Below are positions 33,440 through 41,057 of a stretch of DNA of 64,000 bases, one piece after another. Under the pieces are notes generated by a model. The model searched no databases, had not been told where the DNA came from, and was given only the letters and a program-made list of their open reading frames with translations. The position numbers and the translations under genes are program-made. Positions within the stretch are counted from its first letter, which is position 1; the number at the start of each line of letters is the position of its first letter. This DNA is from Gordonibacter massiliensis (ex Traore et al. 2017) (lineage in GTDB: Bacteria; Actinomycetota; Coriobacteriia; Coriobacteriales; Eggerthellaceae): positions 1,178,001-1,242,000 of the forward strand of contig LT827128.1 in the NCBI GenBank assembly GCA_900170005.1, given 5' to 3'.

Positions 33440-34690
33440 ATGCAAACCGTATCGAAAACCCGCCCATCCTTCGTCGCCGCGCTGCTCGTGGCCCTGGCGT
33501 TCGCGCTCGGGTTCGCCGAGTTCGTGCTCATCGGCATCACGCCGGACGTGGCCGAAGGGCTGGGAGAGCCCCTCACCCTCATCGGGGACATCGTGGGCTA
33601 CTACGCGCTCGCCTGCGCCGTGGCCACCCCGGTGGTGGCTCTCGCCACGGCGCGCGCCAACCGCTTCAAGCTCACGGCCGTGCTGCTCGTCGTGTTCAAT
33701 GCCGGCAACCTGCTCACCTTGTTCGCGGACGGCTACGCCCTGCTGCTCGTGTCGCGCCTGCTGCCGGCGGCCACGTCCGGCACGCTGCTGGCCATCGCCC
33801 TCACCTACGTGCCCGAGATCGTGGACGCGGGGAAGGTGGCGCGCGCGTTGTCGTTCGTGCTGGCCGGCTTCTCGGTGTCGAGCGTCATCGGCGTGCCCAT
33901 CGGCACCGCGCTCGCCGACGCCTTCGGTTGGAAGGCCGCCTACGCCTGCGTGCTCGCGCTGGGTCTGGTGGTGAGCGCGCTGCTGCTGCCAGCCCTTCCC
34001 CGCAAAGCGCGCGCAGTGCACGAGACGACAACGCTCCGCTCGCAGCTGCGGCTTCTGGGCGACAGGCGCGTGCTGGCCAACATCGCCATGATCCTGGCGG
34101 GCGCGGCGTCCACCTACGTGTTCTACACCTACCTCACGCCCGCCCTCGAGGACGTCATGGGCTTCGGCGGCGCCGCCGTGAGCGTCATCCTGCTCGGGCT
34201 GGGCGCGGCGTGCGTGGCGTCGAACCTGCTGTCGGGGTGGGTGGCGAACCGCTTCGGCATGCGCGCCCTGCCGCTGACCTTCGCCCTGCACGCCGGCCTC
34301 TTGGCGCTGTTGACCGTAACCGTGCCCCTGGGCGCCGCGGGCCTCGCCGACATCGCGTGCGTGTGCCTGCTCATGTACGTGATGAACTCCACCGTGCAGA
34401 TGCTGTTCCAAGACGTGGCGCGGCGCGACTACCCGAGCGCGCTCACGTTCTCCGCGTCGCTGCACCCCATGTCGTTCAACGCCGGCATCGCGCTCGGTTC
34501 GTTCGCGGGCGGCGTCGCGGTGAACGCGGGCGGCCTTCTGGCCACAGGCCCGATCGGCGCGCTGTTCGCCCTGGTCGCCGCCGTGCTTGCGCTCGTGCTC
34601 GTGCGCCTGACGGCGCGGCAGCGCGAGAAGTCGGCTGCCGTCGAGCGTCTGGGCAACAAGCTGGAAGACCGCTTCAAAGAGAGCGCGTAA
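33440..34690 (+). CDS. MFS transporter (sugar/drug efflux type)
   Basis: 416 residues with 12 hydrophobic segments. The opening LALGFAEFVLIGITPDVAEGL-like stretch (ALGFAEFVLIGITPDVAEGL) and YYALACAVATPVVALATAR match the AraJ/YdeA/NepI arabinose- and purine-efflux group of the major facilitator superfamily. The conserved loop GWKAAYACVLALG follows helix 5-6. The likely role is export of a sugar, nucleoside or drug. The start ATG follows AGAAAGAACCCCGCC, a weak site. It is divergent from an aldo/keto reductase, and the shared intergenic region carries an inverted repeat. After it comes dispersed element C. Confidence 0.88.
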   Translation: MQTVSKTRPSFVAALLVALAFALGFAEFVLIGITPDVAEGLGEPLTLIGDIVGYYALACAVATPVVALATARANRFKLTAVLLVVFNAGNLLTLFADGYALLLVSRLLPAATSGTLLAIALTYVPEIVDAGKVARALSFVLAGFSVSSVIGVPIGTALADAFGWKAAYACVLALGLVVSALLLPALPRKARAVHETTTLRSQLRLLGDRRVLANIAMILAGAASTYVFYTYLTPALEDVMGFGGAAVSVILLGLGAACVASNLLSGWVANRFGMRALPLTFALHAGLLALLTVTVPLGAAGLADIACVCLLMYVMNSTVQMLFQDVARRDYPSALTFSASLHPMSFNAGIALGSFAGGVAVNAGGLLATGPIGALFALVAAVLALVLVRLTARQREKSAAVERLGNKLEDRFKESA

Positions 34691-34704
34691 AAGGGCCGAA
34701 ACGC

Positions 34705-34864
34705 CCGTAGGGGCGGGGCTGCTGCCCACCCGGCGCGGCGCGCCTCCCTCCCCATCGACCATGCGTCGAGCGCACCGCTCTGTCGCAAGGTGGAACCTAC
34801 GCTCGCCGCACGGAAGCGCTTTCGGATCGTTTCGCGTCGGCCGGACAGCGGCCCGCCCCTACGG
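34705..34864. repeat. Palindromic dispersed element, copy C
   Basis: The left end is CCGTAGGGGCGGGGCTGCTG and the right end is CAGCGGCCCGCCCCTACGG. Between them is a degenerate GCGCACCG...GCTCGCCGC core, shared with copies D and E. At 160 bases it is the longest copy and appears the most diverged. Confidence 0.75.
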
Positions 34865-34931
34865 ACAACCAGCGACAGCGAGCAGCAAACGTGCCTGTTC
34901 GTTTTGGAGACAACCGACGCCTTCAAACCGC

Positions 34932-34962
34932 TTGACTTGGAGGCGGCTCCAAGGAATACCAT
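34932..34962 (+). promoter_or_regulatory. MerR-type promoter of the Fe-S aldo/keto reductase gene
   Basis: TTGACT (34932-34937) and TACCAT (34957-34962) are 19 bases apart. The spacer holds the dyad CTTGGAGGCGGCTCCAAG (centred near 34944). A 19-bp spacer with a CTTGGAG/CTCCAAG dyad is the hallmark of promoters activated by MerR-family regulators of the NmlR/AdhR type. Confidence 0.75.
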
Positions 34963-35010
34963 GAGGCGAAACGACAACCAATGAGGCAATCGAGCGAAAG
35001 GCGTCAACCT

Positions 35011-36117
35011 ATGACCATGAAATACCGCACCTTCCCCCACGGCGGCGAGCGTGCGAGCGTCATCGGCTTCGGCATGGGGTCCATCCACGAAGCGGCCGAC
35101 GAGCGCGAGATCGAGGCCGCGCTCGAACTGGCGCTCGACGCGGGCGTGAACTTCTTCGACCTGGCACCCTCCGAAGCGGCCCCCTACGCCCCCTACGGCC
35201 GCGTGCTCGCGCCGCGGCGCGACGATATCCTCGCGCAGATGCATCTGGGCGCGGTGTACGGCGCGAACGGCCAGTACGGCTGGAGCCGCAATCTGGACGC
35301 CATCAAGCGCCAGTTCACACGCGTGCTTGACACGCTCGGCACCGACTACACCGACTTCGGCATCATCCACTGCATGGACGAGGACGACGACTTCGACGCC
35401 ATGCAGGAGAACGGCATCTGGGACTACGCGCTCGAGCTCAAGCGCCAGGGTGTGATCCGCAACCTGGGCTTCTCGTCGCACAACCCCGCCGTCGCGCGGC
35501 GCTTCTTGGACACGGGCCTGGTGGACGAGTGCATGTTCAGCGTCAATCCGGCCTACGACTACTCGAAGGGCGCCTACGGGCGGGGCCGCGCGGACGAGCG
35601 CATGGACCTGTACCGCGCCTGCGAGCGCGACGGCATCGGGATAGCCGTGATGAAGGCGTTCGCCGGCGGGCAGCTCTTGGACGCGAAAGCCTCGCCGTTC
35701 GGCCGCGCGCTCACGAAGGCGCAGTGCATCGCCTACGCGCTGGACAAGCCGGGCGTGGTCTGCGTGCTGCCGGGCTTCCGCGACGCCGCCGACGTGGCGG
35801 AGGTGCTGGCGTTCTGCAGCGCGTCCGAGGAGGAGCGCGACTACAGCGTCATCGGCACGTTCGCGCCGCAGGAGGCCGAGGGCCGCTGCGTGTACTGCCA
35901 CCACTGCCAGCCCTGCCCGGAGGGCATCGACGTCGGCATGGTGAACAAGTACTACGACCTGGCCCGCGTGGGCGATGACATGGCCGCCGGCCACTACCGC
36001 AAGCTCGCGCTGCACGCGGGCGACTGCGCCGGCTGCGGACACTGCGACGCGCGCTGTCCCTTCGGCGTGCGCCAAAGCGAGCGCATGCGCGAGATCGCCG
36101 CGTACTTCGGGGAATGA
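35011..36117 (+). CDS. Aldo/keto reductase with C-terminal 4Fe-4S domain
   Basis: 368 residues from the ATG at 35011 (GAAAGG ten bases upstream; ATG at 35017 is an alternative). The first 285 residues are an AKR barrel (VIGFGMGSIHEA, NFFDLAPSEA and NLGFSSHNPAVARRFL). Its catalytic Tyr region is altered: the usual DTA..Y..E reads DLAPSEAAPYAPYG. The C-terminus has two cluster motifs, CVYCHHCQPCPEGID and CAGCGHCDARCPFGV, a bacterial-ferredoxin-like domain. Such enzymes probably take electrons from or give them to ferredoxin. The upstream promoter is MerR-type, suggesting induction by thiol, aldehyde or quinone stress. The substrate is unknown. Confidence 0.9.
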   Translation: MTMKYRTFPHGGERASVIGFGMGSIHEAADEREIEAALELALDAGVNFFDLAPSEAAPYAPYGRVLAPRRDDILAQMHLGAVYGANGQYGWSRNLDAIKRQFTRVLDTLGTDYTDFGIIHCMDEDDDFDAMQENGIWDYALELKRQGVIRNLGFSSHNPAVARRFLDTGLVDECMFSVNPAYDYSKGAYGRGRADERMDLYRACERDGIGIAVMKAFAGGQLLDAKASPFGRALTKAQCIAYALDKPGVVCVLPGFRDAADVAEVLAFCSASEEERDYSVIGTFAPQEAEGRCVYCHHCQPCPEGIDVGMVNKYYDLARVGDDMAAGHYRKLALHAGDCAGCGHCDARCPFGVRQSERMREIAAYFGE

Positions 36118-36147
36118 CGGCGCCGCTCGGATCGCCGGACGTCGGGT

Positions 36148-36186
36148 GCATCGTCGCCCGAAAGTGACCGTTTCGGGCGACGATGC
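36148..36186 (+). terminator. Strong hairpin after the Fe-S aldo/keto reductase gene
   Basis: GCATCGTCGCCCGAAA (36148-36163) and its exact complement TTTCGGGCGACGATGC (36171-36186) flank GTGACCG, a perfect 16-bp stem 31 bases after the stop codon. There is no U run, so termination may be partly factor-dependent. The rest of 36118-36424 holds only the SDR promoter. Confidence 0.65.
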
Positions 36187-36380
36187 GCGAGGAAAGGCCA
36201 GGCTTGAGCGTAAAGCCGAGCTTCGCGCGACGCGCGAGCGGCAGCGTCCACGGCCGCGACTTCGACGCGAACGCCGCACCTTGCGTGCGGGCGCGTACGC
36301 GCCAACGCCGTTTGGGGATTGGCGCTCGCTTGTTGCCCGCCCGTTCGCAGAACGCAGGCGCCTTCGCGGGAGGCCGCCTT

Positions 36381-36386
36381 TATACT
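36381..36386 (+). promoter_or_regulatory. -10 element of the SDR gene
   Basis: TATACT lies 39 bases before the SDR start. No MerR-type spacing is present, and the -35 is weak (near 36358-36363). Confidence 0.45.
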
Positions 36387-36424
36387 GGCACGCATCGGGA
36401 ACGCTCAGGGAAGGAAGGCATCGC

Positions 36425-37261
36425 ATGGTCGATTACGAGCTGGACGGCAAGGTGGCCATCGTCACGGGCGCGGCGGGCGGCGGGGCCGGCGGCACGGGCC
36501 TGCGCATCGCGCAGCTGCTCGCCGAGCAAGGCGCCAAGGTGGTCATGGCCGACATCAAGCCGACGGGCCGAGAGGAATCCGACAAGCTGAACGAGCAGGG
36601 CCTCGACACGTTCTTCGTGCAGATGGACCTGGCCGACGAGGCGTCCATCGTCGCCCTCGTGGACGCGGCGGTCGAGCGCTACGGCAAGCTGGACGTCATC
36701 GTCAACTGCGGCTTCATGCAGCTCAAGGAGGGCCAGCTGCACGAGACGTCCGCCGAGGTGTGGGACCGGATCATAGCCGTGGACATGCGCGGCGACTTTC
36801 TCATGATCCACCACAGCCTGCCGCATCTGCTGAAGCAGGGCGGAGCCATCGTCAACGTGAGCTCCACGGCCTCGCTTTCGGGCGAGGACAACACGGCCGC
36901 CTACGCCTGCGCCAAAGCAGGCGTCAACGCGCTCACGCGCTCCGTGGCCGTGCAGTACGGCGATCAGGGTGTGCGCTGCAACACCGTGGTGCCGGGTTCC
37001 ATCCTGAGCGAGGGCATCCTCGCCTACGCCGAGACGAACGAGTCGGTGAAGTTCCAGTTCGACATGCTGAAGCGCCACGCGCCGCTCAAGCGCCACGGCA
37101 CCGCCGACGACATCGCCAACGCGGTGCTGTTCCTGGTCAGCCCGATCGCCCGCAACATCACCGGCCAGACGCTCGTGAGCGACGGCGGCTACTCCATCCG
37201 CTCCGGCATGTGGGCCGACATCCACGAGTACAAGCAGACGCACTCCTGGGACACGATGTAA
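36425..37261 (+). CDS. Short-chain dehydrogenase/reductase
   Basis: 278 residues. A classical SDR with the cofactor loop TGAAGGGAGGTG (residues 14-25), an Asp43 after the second strand that favours NAD(H), a VNCG in place of NNAG (94-97), the catalytic Ser in VNVSSTAS (146-147), and Tyr160/Lys164 in YACAKAG. The C-terminus WADIHEYKQTHSWDTM is unusual. Eggerthella relatives use SDRs as bile-acid hydroxysteroid dehydrogenases, and this gene could be one. However, no residue seen here fixes the substrate or stereochemistry. The start ATG follows GGGAAGGAAGGCATCGC. The gene ends before a GC-rich bidirectional hairpin. Confidence 0.9.
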   Translation: MVDYELDGKVAIVTGAAGGGAGGTGLRIAQLLAEQGAKVVMADIKPTGREESDKLNEQGLDTFFVQMDLADEASIVALVDAAVERYGKLDVIVNCGFMQLKEGQLHETSAEVWDRIIAVDMRGDFLMIHHSLPHLLKQGGAIVNVSSTASLSGEDNTAAYACAKAGVNALTRSVAVQYGDQGVRCNTVVPGSILSEGILAYAETNESVKFQFDMLKRHAPLKRHGTADDIANAVLFLVSPIARNITGQTLVSDGGYSIRSGMWADIHEYKQTHSWDTM

Positions 37262-37284
37262 GGATCCGCAAGCGCGATCATGCC

Positions 37285-37328
37285 GCGCGCCGCCGCCTTT
37301 GCCCGACTCGGACGGGGCGGCGGCGCGC
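37285..37328. terminator. Bidirectional GC hairpin between SDR and rsgA
   Basis: GCGCGCCGCCGCC (37285-37297) pairs exactly with GGCGGCGGCGCGC (37316-37328), a 13-bp stem between two convergent genes. There is no U run on either side. Confidence 0.65.
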
Positions 37329-37337
37329 CAAAGCGCA

Positions 37338-38411
37338 TCAGCGCTTCTTGGGCAGGCGCTTCACGGCCTTCGAAATCTCCTTGTACGTGCGCTCCTTCTT
37401 GGCCAGGTAGCCCGCCTTGTCCTCGGCGAACGCGGCCTCGGCCTTCAGCTTGCGATAGGCCTGCCAGCGCCGCTCGGAAAGCTCGCCGTCCGCGATGGCC
37501 GCGTAAACCGCGCATCCCGGCTCGGACGTGTGGGTGCAGTTCGAGAACCGGCACGAGGCGAACAGGCGCTCCACGTCGGCGAAGCCCCGCTCGAGGCCCT
37601 CGGCCGCATCGCCGATGCCCAGTTCGCGCATGCCGGGCGTGTCCATCACAAGGCCGCCGCCCGGCAGCAGCACGAGCTGGCGACGCGTGGTGGCGTGGCG
37701 CCCGCGACCGTCGGCGCGCACGTCGCGCGTCTCCAAGACATCCTCGCCCAGCAACCGGTTGACCAGCGTCGACTTGCCCACGCCCGACGAACCTAGGAGC
37801 GCGACGGTCTTGCCGGGGCGCACGTAGGGGCGCACGGCCTTGCAACCGCCTTCGTCCACCGACGACACGGCCAGCACGTCGACGCCGAGGGCCACCGACT
37901 GCACGGCGCACAGCCGCCGCTCCAGGTTGTCGCACGCATCGGCCTTCATCAGCACCGCGACGGGAACCGCCCCGCTCTCCCATGCGAGCGTCAGGTAGCG
38001 CTCGAGCCGCCGCAGGTTGAAGTCGCCCGCAAGCGACATGCACAAAAACGCGGTGTCGATATTCGCCGCCACCACCTGCTGCTCGAGCGCGGCGCCGGCC
38101 GCTTTGCGCACGAAGGCGCTTGCGCGCGGAAGCACCTGCCCGATGACCGCACGGCCGCCCGCGTCGTCCGTGCGGTCCATGAGGACAAAATCGCCCACCG
38201 CCGGGAAGTCGGCGGCCGAGCGCGCGGCGTGGCGCAGCCTGCCCGCCGCTTCGGCGAAGAGCTCGCCTTCCGCGCCGACGACCCGGTACAGCTCGTGCGC
38301 CTGGGACAGGACGCGTCCCACGACGGGATCCTCGACACCGAACGCCTCGCACGCCTGCTGCATAAGCACGTCGGTCACGCCGTACGCGCGCAGGTCGACG
38401 GGCGCCATCAT
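37338..38411 (-). CDS. rsgA: Ribosome small-subunit-dependent GTPase A
   Basis: 357 residues. A circularly permuted GTPase of late 30S assembly. An N-terminal OB-fold domain (about 50-100, DFVLMDRTDDAGGRAVIGQVLPR) is followed by the G4-like motif MKAD, the P-loop GSSGVGKSTLVNRLLG, the switch segment GRGRHATTRRQLVLLPGGG, the G3 motif DTPGMRELG, and a C-terminal zinc site CRFSNCTHTSEPGC. The start ATG (complement of 38409-38411) overlaps the stop of the RNHCP gene as ATGA and follows GGGAGGCGAGGC, so both are in one operon. A second ATG follows immediately. Confidence 0.95.
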   Translation of the reverse strand: MMAPVDLRAYGVTDVLMQQACEAFGVEDPVVGRVLSQAHELYRVVGAEGELFAEAAGRLRHAARSAADFPAVGDFVLMDRTDDAGGRAVIGQVLPRASAFVRKAAGAALEQQVVAANIDTAFLCMSLAGDFNLRRLERYLTLAWESGAVPVAVLMKADACDNLERRLCAVQSVALGVDVLAVSSVDEGGCKAVRPYVRPGKTVALLGSSGVGKSTLVNRLLGEDVLETRDVRADGRGRHATTRRQLVLLPGGGLVMDTPGMRELGIGDAAEGLERGFADVERLFASCRFSNCTHTSEPGCAVYAAIADGELSERRWQAYRKLKAEAAFAEDKAGYLAKKERTYKEISKAVKRLPKKR

Positions 38412-38824
38412 GCCTCGCCTCCCTCGCGCGCCTGCGCACCGAGCGCGTCCGCCCGCAGGCTTTCAAGGGGAAACGGCGGCTCGGCCAGCGGCTTCACGGC
38501 GATGGACATGAGCATGACGGGATTGTCGTCGGCCGCGATGCGGTTCGAGCTCAAATGCCCGCAGCGTTTGCAGCGGTGCACGATGGCCCACTCGCCGCCC
38601 TTGCGCACCCACACGCTGATGGGCTCCATGACGCTTTCGCACACGGACGCCCGATCCCCGGGCCGTTCGTCGACGTGCAGGCTATGCAGGCACTGGGGGC
38701 AATGGTTGCGATGGCGGCTTCCTGCCCCGTCGGGCATGACGAGCTGGCCGCACTGTTTGCAAACGAAGCTGTCCATACAGGCATGAGCCTGATAGAAGGC
38801 GCTGCCTCTTTTGATTTTTTCCAC
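38408..38824 (-). CDS. RNHCP domain protein
   Basis: 138 residues. The name-giving motif RNHCPQCLHSLHVD lies near residue 40. It is followed by HRCKRCGHLSSNRIAADDN, and preceded by FVCKQCGQLV, giving three CxxC-type zinc knuckles typical of the RNHCP family. The function is unknown; a link to ribosome or RNA handling is suggested by coupling to rsgA, whose start overlaps this stop codon by four bases. The start is GTG (complement of 38822-38824) after GGGAGAACCACC. The C-terminal 35 residues are low-complexity. A structured leader of about 150 bases precedes it. Confidence 0.85.
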   Translation of the reverse strand: MEKIKRGSAFYQAHACMDSFVCKQCGQLVMPDGAGSRHRNHCPQCLHSLHVDERPGDRASVCESVMEPISVWVRKGGEWAIVHRCKRCGHLSSNRIAADDNPVMLMSIAVKPLAEPPFPLESLRADALGAQAREGGEA

Positions 38825-38830
38825 GGTGGT

Positions 38831-38978
38831 TCTCCCAAAACGTTGATAGTCGTTGCCTTGTTTGGGAGGTTCCTGCGGAGACTAGTGCTCGCAAACCTCC
38901 CGGTTTACGGCAATCTCCGTGCGTGCGTGTAACAGAAGTCATGCTCCTTAAATAGTGTTGACGCCGTCGTTTATACCA
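38831..38978 (-). promoter_or_regulatory. Extended -10 promoter and structured leader of RNHCP-rsgA
   Basis: TGGTATAAA (complement of 38970-38978) is an extended -10. The transcript leader contains GGGAGGTT (complement of 38894-38901) paired with AACCTCCC (complement of 38864-38871), with an inner TGCG/CGCA pairing. The CTCCC strand could instead pair with the GGGAG of the GTG start site (complement of 38831-38836), giving two exclusive folds. This looks like a translational switch; the effector is unknown and no riboswitch class was recognised. Confidence 0.5.
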
Positions 38979-39046
38979 CAGGAAGGCGGAGGGCCGCAAG
39001 GGTGAGTGTTGCGCGCCTCGACTGCGCCGTAGAGGTAAACGACCTC

Positions 39047-39080
39047 GCCCACGACTCTTCGAGCAAACAGAGCCGTGGGC
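39047..39080 (-). terminator. Hairpin after the iron alcohol dehydrogenase gene
   Basis: On the minus strand GCCCACG-G-CTCT and AGAG-T-CGTGGGC form a stem of 11 pairs with one mismatch, 15 bases after the stop codon at 39095. No U run follows. Confidence 0.55.
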
Positions 39081-39094
39081 GTGCCGAACCGTCC

Positions 39095-40267
39095 CTACCG
39101 GCACATCTTGAAGATGTTCACCACGTCGCCAACGCTCAAGCTGCGCAGGCCGGGGATCTCGCCGCCAGCGCAGGCATGCCTCGCCATGTCCTCGAAGTGC
39201 GCGTCGTCGATGCCGAAATGGGAGAGCGTGCTCTCCAGACCCAGCGTGTTGAATGCGAAGTCGCTCACGCGCTCGATGGCTTTGCGGGCGCCCTCCTCGG
39301 GGGCGAGCCCCTCCTCCACTCCGAACACCGCGGTGCCTAAACGGTAGATGGCGGGCGCGGTCTGTTCGTTTAAGATGTACTCGAGCCAGCGCGGGGTGAG
39401 GATGGCCAGGCCGTGGCCGTGCGTGATGTCGTAGTAGGCGGACAGCTCGTGCTCCATGGCGTGGCAGGCGCAGGCGTGCACCGTGCCCGCGTCGAGGATC
39501 GTGTTGAGCGCCAGCGACGACGCCCACATCAGGTTCGCGCGCGCCTCGTAGTTCTCGGGCTCGGCCAGCGCCACCGGGGCCCATTTCACCACCGCGCGCA
39601 TGACGGCCTCCTGCATCTCCAGAACCACGTCGAAGGTCGCCTCGCCGGCGAGATAGTAGTTGTCCAGCACGTGGTTGAAGATGTCGAACGCGCCGCAGGC
39701 CGTCTGGTACGGCGGCAGCGTGTAGCTGAGCTCGGGGTTCTCGAAGGCGGCGCGAGGGATCAGCGCGCTTCCGCCCAGGCCGATCTTCTCGTTGGTTTCC
39801 CAGTTGGTGATGACGCCCCAGGCGTCCATCTCGGAGCCGGTGGCGGCGTTGGTGAGCACGGCCACCACGGGCAGGGCGTCGGTCACCCACACGCCGCCCG
39901 CCACCAGGGGCCAAACGTCGCCGTCCTCGGTCTTCGCCGCCGCGGCCACGCCCTTCGCGCAGTCGATGGCCGACCCGCCGCCCACGGCGAGCACCACGTC
40001 GATCCCGTTCTCCTTGCAGAGGGCGGCACCCTTGTTGACGGTCGTGTGGCGCGGATTGGGCTCCACGCCGGCGAGCTCGAACAGCTGCACGCCGGCGCCC
40101 TCCAAAAGGCCGCGCACCTCGTCGTACAGGCCGCTTCTCTTGATGGAGCCGCCCCCGTACACCATCAGCACCTTCGTGCCGAAGGCCGCGAGCTCTTCGG
40201 GGAGGTGCCCCAGCTGGTCCTTGCCGAAGTACACCTTGTCGGGGTTGTGGAAGATGAAGTCGTTCAT
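39095..40267 (-). CDS. Iron-containing alcohol dehydrogenase (BdhA/YqhD-like)
   Basis: 390 residues. A group III alcohol dehydrogenase with NPDKVYFGKDQLGHL, GGGSIKRSGLYDEV, the dinucleotide loop VLAVGGGSAIDCAKG, NAATGSEMDAW, and iron-ligand histidines in ACACHAMEHELSAYYDITHGHGLA. It is most like NADPH-dependent butanol dehydrogenases and YqhD, which reduce short-chain and reactive aldehydes. The start ATG (complement of 40265-40267) follows GAAAGGAAAGAC, 20 bases after the flavodoxin stop, so the two are cotranscribed from the MerR-type promoter at 41005-41035. Detoxification of aldehydes is the likely role. Confidence 0.92.
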   Translation of the reverse strand: MNDFIFHNPDKVYFGKDQLGHLPEELAAFGTKVLMVYGGGSIKRSGLYDEVRGLLEGAGVQLFELAGVEPNPRHTTVNKGAALCKENGIDVVLAVGGGSAIDCAKGVAAAAKTEDGDVWPLVAGGVWVTDALPVVAVLTNAATGSEMDAWGVITNWETNEKIGLGGSALIPRAAFENPELSYTLPPYQTACGAFDIFNHVLDNYYLAGEATFDVVLEMQEAVMRAVVKWAPVALAEPENYEARANLMWASSLALNTILDAGTVHACACHAMEHELSAYYDITHGHGLAILTPRWLEYILNEQTAPAIYRLGTAVFGVEEGLAPEEGARKAIERVSDFAFNTLGLESTLSHFGIDDAHFEDMARHACAGGEIPGLRSLSVGDVVNIFKMCR

Positions 40268-40287
40268 GTCTTTCCTTTCTCGTTCGG

Positions 40288-40974
40288 TTAATGACGCAGT
40301 TTTTCGACCCACGGCCGCACCTTGTCGAGCGCGCCGGGAAGGCTGCCGCGCGTGAGCGCGAGGCCCTCCAAGAGGCTTGCATCAGGGTACAGCGCTCGGA
40401 TGTCGGCGAGGGCGCCCTCGATGCCGCTGCCCCCGCTCGTGCAGAACGGTACGACCGCCTTGCCCGCTAGGTCGTGCTGCAGAAGGAACGCGTGCATCAC
40501 GTGCGGCAGCCCGCCCCACCAGATGGGGTATCCCAGATACACCGTGTCGTAGGCGTCCCAATCCGGCACGCCCGCCTTGATGGGCGGCAGGTAGCCCTCG
40601 TCCTTCTCGCGCTGCACCTGGGCGGTCATGGTTTCGTAGTCATCGGGATAGACGTCGCTCGTTTCGATGCGGAAGAGATCGGCACCGGTGGTCTCCGCAA
40701 TGCGCTCGGCGACCGTGAGCGTGGTGCCCGAGTACGAGAACACCGCCACGAGCGAGCGAGCGCCGCCCGCATCGGGTTCGGATGCCGCCTCGGGCGCCTC
40801 GATCGGACCCTCCGTGCCGTCCGATTCCGGCGCGTCAGGCGACCTGCGTGCCTCGGGCACCGCCGACTCCCCCGCTGCGGCGCATCCGGCGAGCATTCCG
40901 CCGGCGAGGACCGCCATGCCGAACCCGACCGACCCTATGACGAAGGTGCGCCGATCCAACTCGTTTCGCCTCAT
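40288..40974 (-). CDS. Exported flavodoxin with Tat/lipoprotein-like signal
   Basis: 228 residues. The N-terminus has a twin-arginine motif (LDRRTFVIGSVGFGM) and a lipobox-like LAGC at Cys31, then a low-complexity Glu/Ala/Pro linker (32-72). The flavodoxin domain (73-228) has the FMN phosphate loop FSYSGTTLTVAERIAE, YDTVYLGYPIWWGGLPH and TSGGSGIEGALADI. It is thus predicted to be a membrane-tethered flavodoxin on the outer face, unlike cytoplasmic flavodoxins. Electron partners are unknown. The start ATG (complement of 40972-40974) follows GAGGAGAAACGAAC. It is first in an operon with the iron alcohol dehydrogenase. Confidence 0.88.
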   Translation of the reverse strand: MRRNELDRRTFVIGSVGFGMAVLAGGMLAGCAAAGESAVPEARRSPDAPESDGTEGPIEAPEAASEPDAGGARSLVAVFSYSGTTLTVAERIAETTGADLFRIETSDVYPDDYETMTAQVQREKDEGYLPPIKAGVPDWDAYDTVYLGYPIWWGGLPHVMHAFLLQHDLAGKAVVPFCTSGGSGIEGALADIRALYPDASLLEGLALTRGSLPGALDKVRPWVEKLRH

Positions 40975-41004
40975 GTTCGTTTCTCCTCTCGCTTCCGTTC
41001 CCCG

Positions 41005-41035
41005 AGTCTACGACTTGGAGTTGACTTCAAGTCAA
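41005..41035 (-). promoter_or_regulatory. MerR-type promoter of the flavodoxin-alcohol dehydrogenase operon
   Basis: On the minus strand TTGACT (complement of 41030-41035) and TAGACT (complement of 41005-41010) are separated by 19 bases that contain the dyad ACTTGAAGTCAACTCCAAGT. Spacer length and dyad match NmlR/AdhR-type MerR activator sites. Confidence 0.8.
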
Positions 41036-41057
41036 ATGGAGATCGTGTGCAGCGCAC

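Noticed and set aside
36425-37261. Naming the SDR as a specific bile-acid hydroxysteroid dehydrogenase
   Set aside because: Only general SDR motifs are visible; substrate and stereochemistry cannot be read from them.
38897-38947. Small ORF in the RNHCP leader starting MTSVTRTH
   Set aside because: The AGGAG lies only one base before the ATG, too close for initiation, and the frame runs into the next gene without family features.
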